Position numbers and translations under genes: made by a program. 6,551 nt of DNA from Thermoplasmata archaeon (GTDB lineage Archaea; Thermoplasmatota; Thermoplasmata; UBA10834): positions 2,920 to 9,470 of the forward strand of contig DUKU01000058.1 in assembly GCA_013329135.1 (NCBI GenBank), in the 5' to 3' direction. The notes under the pieces were generated by a model. The model was not told where the DNA came from, searched no databases, and saw only the letters and a program-made list of their open reading frames with translations. This document shows positions 1 through 5,346 of the stretch, one piece after another. The stretch's first letter is position 1, and each line of letters opens with the position of its first letter.

Positions 1-390
1 CCCGACCACGAGCGCGACCCCCGCGCCCTCGCCGTAGGTCATCTCCTCTCCCAGGAACAGGAGCGCCAGCAGGATGGTCCAGGGGGCGTAAGCGCCCGCG
101 ACCGTCCCAATGATGCTGACCTTGCCGTGCTTGAGCGCCTCGTAGAATGTCAGGTATGCTGCTCCAGAGAGGGCCGCGGCGACTATCGCCTGTATCCATG
201 CCCAGGTCTCGTACGAGGTGCTCTCATGGAAGAAGAGCCAGTAGACCGCCCATATCATCCCGATGTTCCCGCTGAACAGGAGCAGATAGTTCGCGGAGGA
301 TATCTGGGTCCTGGTCTCCTTCACGAAGACCTGGCCAAGGCCGTAGAAGAGTATCGTGGCGAGCGAGAAAGGCAGCCAAGCGAGTTCCAT
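1..390 (-). CDS. EamA/DMT-family transporter, N-terminal part (cut by the window edge)
   Basis: The minus strand reads open from ATG at 390-388 to the left edge, giving the first 130 residues of an integral membrane protein. An in-frame TAG lies directly before this ATG, so the start is well fixed. Hydrophobic helices are visible at about residues 4-22, 33-54, 63-84, 91-113 and 122 onward. The stretch EALKHGKVSIIGT followed by AYAPW, LLALLFLGEE and a glycine-rich helix is the typical end of an EamA repeat, so this is the first of the two repeats expected in a family member of about 280-300 residues. The family exports or imports small metabolites such as amino acids, sugars or drugs; the substrate cannot be read here. 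No Shine-Dalgarno is seen and a TATA-like box lies about 30 bases upstream, which suggests an almost leaderless transcript. It is divergent from the ureohydrolase gene. The fold assignment is firm and the substrate is unknown. Confidence 0.85.
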   Translation of the reverse strand, partial: MELAWLPFSLATILFYGLGQVFVKETRTQISSANYLLLFSGNIGMIWAVYWLFFHESTSYETWAWIQAIVAAALSGAAYLTFYEALKHGKVSIIGTVAGAYAPWTILLALLFLGEEMTYGEGAGVALVVG

Positions 391-417
391 CTATCGGCCT
401 GGATGTTCATGCCGTAG

Positions 418-425
418 AAATATGT
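418..425 (-). promoter_or_regulatory. Candidate TATA box of the EamA transporter gene
   Basis: On the minus strand the sequence GCAAACATATTTC is the AT-richest spot in a GC-rich gap. Its centre lies about 31 bases before the ATG at 390. Archaeal transcription normally starts about 25 bases after the TATA box, so the leader would be only a few bases. This fits the absence of a Shine-Dalgarno sequence. It is assigned by position and composition only. Confidence 0.4.
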
Positions 426-446
426 TTGCAGGTGGCGGGGGAGCAA

Positions 447-456
447 TCTAAATAGG
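447..456 (+). promoter_or_regulatory. Candidate TATA box of the ureohydrolase gene
   Basis: The plus strand has TCTAAATAGG in an otherwise GC-rich region, resembling an archaeal box A. Transcription would begin near 477-480, giving a leader of about ten bases before the ATG at 489. This position argues against the alternative TTG start at 459, which would lie upstream of the predicted transcript start. Confidence 0.45.
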
Positions 457-477
457 TCTTGACTGCCCTGACAACTC

Positions 478-482
478 GGTGG
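478..482 (+). promoter_or_regulatory. Ribosome binding site supporting the ATG at 489
   Basis: GGTGG lies six bases before the ATG at 489. GGTG pairs with the archaeal 16S 3' end. The match is short, but it supports the ATG over the TTG at 459 and places the true N-terminus at MDSAPIALLG. Confidence 0.45.
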
Positions 483-488
483 ATTACA

Positions 489-1289
489 ATGGATAGCGCG
501 CCAATCGCTTTGTTGGGTGTTCCGTACGACGATCAATCATCGTTCGCCCGCGGCTCCGCGAAGGCCCCGCCATTGATAAGGGCTGCCTGGCACAGTGAAT
601 CCACGAACAAGTACAGCGAAGACCTCACCCTCATCGATGATTCCCTAGTCTGGGATGCAGGGGACATCGGGTTCGGCCCCGGTGAGGACCCGTTCTCGGT
701 GATAGAACGGGAGGTGGGTTCGCTCCTGGACAAAGGGCTAAGGCCAATCTGCCTGGGCGGGGATCATTCTGTGTCATATCCGATCGTCAAGGCCATAGCA
801 GGCCGGCACAGGAACCTCAGCATACTGCACTTCGATGCCCATCCAGATCTGTATCAGGACTACGAAGGAAACAGGTTCTCTCATGCCTGTCCGTTCGCGA
901 GGATCATGGAGGATGGCCTCGCCAAGAGACTCGTCCAGGTGGGTATCCGTTCCATGACCCGGCATCAGCTTGGGCAGGCCGAAAGGTTCGGCGTCGAGAT
1001 GATCGACATGCGCTCCTGGGATGACGACAAGATCTTCAACTTCGCGGGGCCTGTGCACATTTCTTTCGATATCGACGCCCTCGACCCCGCATTCGCCCCT
1101 GGGGTTTCCCATCGACAGCCGGGTGGATTGTCAACGCGACAGGCGATCAACCTCATCCAGAAGTTCGAGGGGACCGTCGTGGGCGCGGACATCGTCGAGT
1201 TCAATCCGGATTTGGACGTCCCGGGGATGACGGACGCCGTGTGTGCCAAGGTCCTGAAGGAGATCGCGGCGCGGATGGCACATCGCTGA
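489..1289 (+). CDS. Ureohydrolase of the agmatinase/arginase superfamily
   Basis: This complete gene encodes a 266-residue, probably cytoplasmic, binuclear manganese hydrolase. Enzymes of this family cleave a guanidino group to release urea, for example agmatine to putrescine. The family's metal ligands are all visible: H93 in GGDHS, D116, H118 and D120 in DAHPD, D194 and D196 in SFDIDALDP, and E237 in DIVEFNP is the usual conserved acid. H132 in SHACPF matches the second histidine motif. The substrate-loop segment reads APGVSHRQPGGLSTR rather than the GTGTP form known from SpeB-type agmatinases and arginases, so the exact substrate is open: agmatine, arginine, guanidinobutyrate, guanidine or another guanidino compound. 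The ATG at 489 is preferred over the TTG at 459, which would add ten residues, because a TATA-like box and a GGTGG site fit the ATG. The gene precedes an M28-like peptidase on the same strand and may be co-transcribed with it. Family is sure; agmatinase is only the default name. Confidence 0.9.
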   Translation: MDSAPIALLGVPYDDQSSFARGSAKAPPLIRAAWHSESTNKYSEDLTLIDDSLVWDAGDIGFGPGEDPFSVIEREVGSLLDKGLRPICLGGDHSVSYPIVKAIAGRHRNLSILHFDAHPDLYQDYEGNRFSHACPFARIMEDGLAKRLVQVGIRSMTRHQLGQAERFGVEMIDMRSWDDDKIFNFAGPVHISFDIDALDPAFAPGVSHRQPGGLSTRQAINLIQKFEGTVVGADIVEFNPDLDVPGMTDAVCAKVLKEIAARMAHR

Positions 1290-1357
1290 AGGCCCATGCG
1301 GACCTTTCCCTGAGAATGTTGATATCCAGGGTAGATGTTCGTGCGTACGGTCTGATC

Positions 1358-3388
1358 ATGGAATTCGGACGAATCGTCAAGGACGAGCTGTCGGGGTCTG
1401 TCGCCAAATCATACGTCGCCGGAGTGACACGGTACCACCGGATCCAGGCATCTCCAATGATGCACGCAGCCGCGGAGCATGTCACGGAAGAGCTGAAGCC
1501 CTTCAGCTTGGACGATGTCAATATCGAGCGTTATCCAGCGGATGGACGGCGCAGATACTGGACACACATGTCCGTCGTGGGTTGGACCGTCAAGAGCGCC
1601 GAGCTGAGGCTGGTGGAACCAAGCGAGCGCCTGCTCGCCAAGTTCAGTGATATCCCGCAATCACTTCACACTTTCAGCAAGGGCACTCCACGCGATGGGA
1701 TCACTGCTGAACTCATTGATGTCGGCAAGGGTGTCTCAGACGAGGACTACGTCGGCAAGAAGGTAAAGGGCAAATTCGTGCTGGCGACCGGGCGAGGCAA
1801 ACCGGTCCAACGAGAAGCGGTCGTGAAGCGCGGAGCCGCTGGCGTGATTACTGACGGATTGACATACGAGTTCCCAGGAGTTCGGGAGAGCACTGACATC
1901 CCAGACGCGCACGCATACCAGGGCATATGGCCCGACGCGAAGGATTTGAAGAGTATCAAGTTCGGTTTCTCGCTCAGCAGGCGCCAGGGGAACGAGCTCA
2001 AGAAGTATCTTGCGTCGGGGAAGACGGTGAAACTGCACGCGAAGGTCGACGCTGAGTTCACCAAAGGCGCCTACAGCATCGTGAACGCATCCATACGAGG
2101 GTCCGAAAGGCCACAGGATGAGATACTCCTGGTTGCGCACTTGTGCCACCCGAAGCCGGGCGCGAACGACAACGCCTCGGGGAGCGGCCTGTTGATAGAG
2201 GTCGCCAGGACCATATCATCCCTCATCCGCTCTGGCAAGATCGAGCGACCGAAGAGGACCATCAGGTTCCTTTGGGTGCCCGAGACAGTGGGTTCGGTCG
2301 CGTTCCTGTCTAGGCACACTGAGATGTACGATCGCCTGAAGGCGGGGATCAACCTCGACATGATCGGTGAAGACCAGACGCTGTGCAAGTCGACCCTGTG
2401 CATGGACTGCACCCCGGACTCGATGCCCACTTATCTGAACGATTTCGTGTTCTCCATGATGGAGCGTGCGAACGCGGAATACGATCCGATGGTGAAGATC
2501 GGTATCGCGAGCAACTTCAGATACGCTCGGACGGTGTACTCTGGAGGAAGCGACCATACGGAGTTCAACGAGTCAACCGTCGGCGTGCCTTGTGTAGGAT
2601 TGACTCAGTGGCCGGATATGTTCTACCACACGAGCCTGGATACCATGGACAAGGTGAGTGAGGATAGCCTGAGGCGGGTGGGCTGGATTGCAGCAGTGTC
2701 CGCACTGACACTCGCGGATGCCGATCCCGACACGGTCCATGAGATCGCCGTGCTGAGCAGCTCGGAGGGTATGAAGAGGATATCCGAGTCCGTTCGCAAG
2801 GCGTGTTCAGAGCTGCTCGAAGCGAAGAGGTCAGGCAGGGGAAAGGGCGCCAAGGCAGACCTTGTGAGACTGGCCATCTTCCACAGGATGAGGGTCTCCA
2901 AGATCGTGAGCAGGGATGTGAAGGCCGTCAGGTCGCTCATGCGGTTGGACGCGGAGTCGGGCGCAGACGCGTTCGTGGAGCAGCAGGTCGCCGCAATCTC
3001 AGCTCACGGCTCGAGAGAGCTGTCCAGATTGAATGACATAGTGGATTCAGTCATAGGCAAGGGGGCCGCTGCGGCGCTGATGCGGAGAGGCCTCTCGAAG
3101 GCGGAGACGCAGGCCAAGAAGACCGTCCCGAGGCGGCTGTTCAAGGGCTCGCTCGACTCTGATTTCCTGTCCGAGGCGATCGGCGAGAAGAGACACAGAT
3201 GGTACGATGAGGTCGAGAAGAGGGACTCGTCGTTCTCCAAGAAGATGTACGAGATCGTGAACCTCATGGACGGGGATCGCGACCTCTGCGAGATCACGGA
3301 GGTCATATCCGCTCAGTATGGGCCGACCGATATCGTCGATGTCCAGAAGTTCGTGGCCGACCTGAAGTATGCCCATCTCGTGAAGTGA
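1358..3388 (+). CDS. M28-like metallopeptidase of the DUF4910 type with PA-like and winged-helix regions
   Basis: The likely product has 676 residues and no signal peptide, so it is probably cytoplasmic. The N-terminal part (about 1-40) carries ELSG and YHRIQASP as in M28-associated proteins. Residues about 117-167 look like a PA domain, with AELIDVGKG, GKFVLATGRG and GAAGVITDG. The peptidase core spans about 250-450. Candidate metal and catalytic residues are H261 and H264 in HLCHP, D271 in GANDNASG, E309 in VPETVGS, D334 in NLDMIGED, D399-H400 in GGSDHTEF and H424 in YHTSLDT. HLCHP, ANDNASG and VPET are hallmarks of the DUF4910 aminopeptidase-like family. A charged, mostly helical region (about 455-620) follows. 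The end (about 624-676, with LMDGDRDLCEI) resembles a winged-helix or PqqD-like fold. The start is unresolved: ATG 1358 begins just before the conserved region, ATG 1316 adds 14 residues, and GTG 1241 would overlap the ureohydrolase. None has a clear Shine-Dalgarno. Peptidase activity is inferred from the family; the substrate is unknown. Confidence 0.85.
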   Translation: MEFGRIVKDELSGSVAKSYVAGVTRYHRIQASPMMHAAAEHVTEELKPFSLDDVNIERYPADGRRRYWTHMSVVGWTVKSAELRLVEPSERLLAKFSDIPQSLHTFSKGTPRDGITAELIDVGKGVSDEDYVGKKVKGKFVLATGRGKPVQREAVVKRGAAGVITDGLTYEFPGVRESTDIPDAHAYQGIWPDAKDLKSIKFGFSLSRRQGNELKKYLASGKTVKLHAKVDAEFTKGAYSIVNASIRGSERPQDEILLVAHLCHPKPGANDNASGSGLLIEVARTISSLIRSGKIERPKRTIRFLWVPETVGSVAFLSRHTEMYDRLKAGINLDMIGEDQTLCKSTLCMDCTPDSMPTYLNDFVFSMMERANAEYDPMVKIGIASNFRYARTVYSGGSDHTEFNESTVGVPCVGLTQWPDMFYHTSLDTMDKVSEDSLRRVGWIAAVSALTLADADPDTVHEIAVLSSSEGMKRISESVRKACSELLEAKRSGRGKGAKADLVRLAIFHRMRVSKIVSRDVKAVRSLMRLDAESGADAFVEQQVAAISAHGSRELSRLNDIVDSVIGKGAAAALMRRGLSKAETQAKKTVPRRLFKGSLDSDFLSEAIGEKRHRWYDEVEKRDSSFSKKMYEIVNLMDGDRDLCEITEVISAQYGPTDIVDVQKFVADLKYAHLVK

Positions 3389-3454
3389 ATCTTCCAGGTT
3401 CGGCTGAGAGGCCCCACGCTGAGTCGTGATATGGAAATCGAAGGGAATGGGTTT

Positions 3455-3466
3455 CAGCCAGGGCTG
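3455..3466. terminator. Weak inverted repeat between convergent genes
   Basis: CAGCCAGGGCTG can form a short stem (four to five pairs with a very small loop). It sits just beyond the stop codon of the secreted-protein gene, in the 79-base gap between the two convergent transcripts. There is no clear T-run on either strand, so a terminator role is only a positional guess. Nothing else recognisable lies in 3389-3467. Confidence 0.2.
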
Positions 3467-3467
3467 C

Positions 3468-4883
3468 TCAGGAGCGCTTCTTCCTCATGGCCACAGCGAC
3501 TATGGCGACGACAACTACGACCACGATCAACAGCAGGACCACCAGCCCCCCGGCGTTGAACGCCTCCTCGTCTTCTGCGGGCGCCCCCTCGAAGCTCGAG
3601 TACGCGGTGTAGACGGGGTCGTGCACGACCCTGTACCCGTTCCATTGCGGGAAGGACACCGCGTACCATAGTGGATATGCGTTGAACCCGTCCTCGTTCG
3701 TGGGTGCGAGACTACTCTGAGCCAAGTCAAGCGGCCCGTCGTATGTCGACTGGACGTAGTCGCTGAGGCCGTATGCGAATATGCTCATCGCACCGGCTGC
3801 GAACCCGAGCTGCCATGCCACTAGCACGAGGTCCACGAGTCTAGCGCCGACGATTGCGTTCATCGCTGGCTGGTCCTCCTTGATGACGTAATCGGTGCTC
3901 TCGTTGATGAGGTCGAAAGTCCCGCGGGTGCCGACATTCAGCGCCCTCTCGCTATCGTCTCCTACCTTCAGGACGATGTCCTCCTCGAGCGGGGCATTGA
4001 TGGCAGGGTCGATCGTGTCGCCGGTCGAGTTTCCTGAAGCGCCCTGATACTTCGATGTGAAGACGGTCACGAAGTGGACGACGCTCAGACCCATGTGCTC
4101 TGGCAGGTCGTGCGGGTCGACCGGTATCGGGATCCCGAAGAGGAAGAACCAGAGTTCCGTGACCTCACCGATGGTGTACCATGTCTCAGCCCGGACTTCG
4201 TTGGTCTCCTGGTCCATGGTCACCTCGTATGTTATCGTCAGTTCGCTGAACTTGGCAATCCAGCCCGTGGCGAAGAGCGCGCTCGCGATGAAGTTCGGCG
4301 AGACGAACGCGTACAGGTTCCTGTATTGGATGCCGAACCTGTAATGCCCTTCGCCGAGCTTCTCGACCTCCTGGACCTCGACCTCAGGCGGGTATGCCTC
4401 GTCCAGTTTCCCGGCCACGCCGAACGGTATGATATAGGATATGTTCTCGTTGCCGGGGTCTGGCAGACCGTTCTGTCCGGGGCCAGTACCATTGTATGTG
4501 TCATCGAACGCCATCAGGAAAGCGAGGACCGCTCCGATGAACACCTCGTTGCCATCAGGCGTGTAATAATGCATACCAAACAGCTGGAACGGTACGTTGC
4601 CCGTGCCGTTGTCGTTCTCGACCATGTTCAGGGAGAGCAGGAACGCGGATACGTTCTCGTAGTTGACGAACGAGGCGGAGAATGTGATGTCATCTCCTGC
4701 TGGGCTCGTGGCATTCATTGACTCATTGGTCCAATACTCCTCCTCGAACGAGTGGCCGAAAATCGCCACCTCGTCCCCTTTCTGCCAGGTCTCTGGCGGG
4801 AACGCGCTGACGTTGGCAACCAGCATCGCACACAGGATGATACTAATCCCTGCAACAAGCACTCTCTTCACGTGCATCACCAT
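3468..4883 (-). CDS. Secreted, C-terminally membrane-anchored glycoprotein of unknown function
   Basis: I do not recognise a family for this 471-residue protein. It starts with a signal peptide: basic residues K6-R7, a hydrophobic core at about 8-23, and a probable cleavage site VSA/FPP after A27. It ends with a single hydrophobic helix at about 446-465, rich in valine, followed by the basic tail RKKRS. That topology puts most of the chain outside the cell with a short cytoplasmic tail. The extracellular part is acidic and aromatic and holds eight N-X-S/T sequons (N53, N57, N77, N92, N131, N147, N285, N327), fitting an archaeal N-glycosylated envelope protein. Further hydrophobic stretches at about 197-210, 244-255 and 342-371 could be buried core or extra membrane contacts. 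The ATG at 4883 is chosen because GAGG ends six bases before it; ATG 4877 is an alternative two codons in. The gene has its own candidate promoter and an RBS hairpin. Possible roles (surface layer, adhesion, solute binding) are guesses. Confidence 0.85.
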   Translation of the reverse strand: MVMHVKRVLVAGISIILCAMLVANVSAFPPETWQKGDEVAIFGHSFEEEYWTNESMNATSPAGDDITFSASFVNYENVSAFLLSLNMVENDNGTGNVPFQLFGMHYYTPDGNEVFIGAVLAFLMAFDDTYNGTGPGQNGLPDPGNENISYIIPFGVAGKLDEAYPPEVEVQEVEKLGEGHYRFGIQYRNLYAFVSPNFIASALFATGWIAKFSELTITYEVTMDQETNEVRAETWYTIGEVTELWFFLFGIPIPVDPHDLPEHMGLSVVHFVTVFTSKYQGASGNSTGDTIDPAINAPLEEDIVLKVGDDSERALNVGTRGTFDLINESTDYVIKEDQPAMNAIVGARLVDLVLVAWQLGFAAGAMSIFAYGLSDYVQSTYDGPLDLAQSSLAPTNEDGFNAYPLWYAVSFPQWNGYRVVHDPVYTAYSSFEGAPAEDEEAFNAGGLVVLLLIVVVVVVAIVAVAMRKKRS

Positions 4884-4889
4884 CGAATG

Positions 4890-4893
4890 CCTC
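4890..4893 (-). promoter_or_regulatory. Ribosome binding site of the secreted-protein gene
   Basis: GAGG on the minus strand ends six bases before the ATG at 4883, a good archaeal spacing; it would be twelve bases from the second ATG at 4877. This decides the start. The whole GAGG lies in one arm of a perfect inverted repeat. Confidence 0.55.
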
Positions 4894-4907
4894 GGAATTG
4901 TCCGAGG
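4890..4907 (-). promoter_or_regulatory. Perfect 7-bp hairpin that includes the ribosome binding site
   Basis: The two arms at 4890-4896 and 4901-4907 are exact reverse complements (CCTCGGA and TCCGAGG) around a four-base loop. In the mRNA of the secreted protein, the downstream arm contains the GAGG of the ribosome binding site, so the folded form would hide it. The same sequence could instead be a dyad operator in DNA, as it lies near the expected transcript start. The repeat is seen directly; the regulatory role is inferred. Confidence 0.45.
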
Positions 4908-4935
4908 TCCCTATTCTCAGGATATCTCTCGGCAT

Positions 4936-4944
4936 GATTAATGC
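4936..4944 (-). promoter_or_regulatory. Candidate promoter of the secreted-protein gene
   Basis: The minus strand reads AAGAAAGCATTAATC here: a purine-rich stretch like a BRE followed by an AT-rich core. A transcript would start near 4912-4915, giving a leader of about 30 bases that holds the hairpin at 4890-4907. It sits in the 88-base gap after the UPF0248 gene. It is weaker than a consensus TATA box. Confidence 0.3.
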
Positions 4945-4971
4945 TTTCTTCATTGGCCATCGCCGAATGGG

Positions 4972-5226
4972 TCAACGCAGTCCTTTCGCCCGAGCATCCT
5001 TCTCGAACAGGGTTTCACCGCGATAGTCTATCCTCAGGATACGGTGATATGGTATGCTGGCCTCTTCGGTCTCGAAGAAGGTCCTGCCAAGAGATCGCAG
5101 AGCCGTGCCATGGATCCTGATGTTGTCCCCGGGTGCCCCCCTGTGGATGTACCAGATGACGGCCTCGTCCAGGGACTCACCCTCGGTCCACCTAAGCCTG
5201 TTCAAGACCTCCCTGGGGAAGACCAT
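4972..5226 (-). CDS. UPF0248 (DUF504, MJ1316-type) small protein
   Basis: This complete 84-residue protein matches the pattern of the archaeal UPF0248/DUF504 family, also called the MJ1316 RNA cyclic group end recognition domain. The N-terminus has REVLNRLRW, as in family members that begin with LxxILNKIKW. The C-terminal half has IPYHRILRIDYRGE, the family's most recognisable motif (IPxHRIxxIxYxG). The length is normal for the stand-alone form. The domain has been proposed, by comparative genomics, to recognise 2',3'-cyclic or similar RNA ends in RNA repair or processing. No biochemical role can be shown from this sequence. The start ATG at 5226 is firm: a TAA lies in frame two codons upstream. 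No good Shine-Dalgarno is seen, so the transcript may be leaderless, with a poor AT-rich candidate box around 5248-5257. It lies 110 bases after the flavodiiron gene and 88 bases before the secreted-protein gene, with no evident functional link to either. Confidence 0.85.
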   Translation of the reverse strand: MVFPREVLNRLRWTEGESLDEAVIWYIHRGAPGDNIRIHGTALRSLGRTFFETEEASIPYHRILRIDYRGETLFEKDARAKGLR

Positions 5227-5308
5227 GCGTTACAAGTCCGCGTCCCGTCTAATCATCCTTTCGCTAGTATGGCGTGGAACTGGACCTCAGTGGCAGAAAA
5301 CAAGGGAC

Positions 5309-5326
5309 GAGGGGTTTGAGGGGTTT
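5309..5326. repeat. Two tandem copies of a 9-base repeat
   Basis: GAGGGGTTT occurs twice back to back at 5309-5317 and 5318-5326, just downstream of the flavodiiron stop codon on the minus strand, where it reads AAACCCCTC twice. A short T-rich stretch (TTGTTTTCTG on the minus strand, about 5294-5303) follows. Together with the hairpin at 5330-5346 it may be part of a transcription end region. Confidence 0.5.
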
Positions 5327-5329
5327 CGC

Positions 5330-5346
5330 GGCCCTCTCAGAGGGCC
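5330..5346 (-). terminator. Perfect palindrome centred on the flavodiiron stop codon, candidate terminator or 3' stabiliser
   Basis: On the coding strand the sequence is GGCCCTC, then TGA, then GAGGGCC: a seven-pair GC-rich stem whose loop is the stop codon itself (eight arms' bases match if only the central base is left unpaired). A T-rich stretch lies about 30 bases further on. Archaeal terminators rely mainly on T-runs, so the hairpin may rather protect the 3' end or affect termination of translation. The palindrome is certain; its function is inferred. Confidence 0.4.

Noticed and set aside
127..417. Plus-strand open frame of 96 codons at the left edge
   Set aside because: It runs antisense to the EamA transporter, whose translation is clearly a membrane protein with family motifs.
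459..488. TTG at 459 as the start of the ureohydrolase
   Set aside because: A TATA-like box at 447-456 would place the transcript start downstream of this TTG, and the ATG at 489 has a GGTGG site at good spacing.
1308..1336. CCCTG and CAGGG inverted repeat between the ureohydrolase and the peptidase
   Set aside because: Only five pairs with a loop of about 14 bases and no T-run; too weak to call a terminator or regulator.
3468..3560. PGF-CTERM or similar archaeosortase sorting signal at the end of the secreted protein
   Set aside because: The C-terminus has a hydrophobic helix and basic tail, but no PGF or related tripeptide before the helix, so a plain membrane anchor is the simpler reading.
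4074..4721. Plus-strand open frame of 215 codons opposite the secreted-protein gene
   Set aside because: It is a shadow of the minus-strand gene: no promoter or ribosome binding site, composition typical of an antisense frame, and the opposite strand has a clear signal peptide, sequons and anchor.
5241..5309. CGTCCC at 5241-5246 and GGGACG at 5304-5309 as arms of a large stem
   Set aside because: Six bases of pairing across a 57-base gap is expected by chance in GC-rich DNA.
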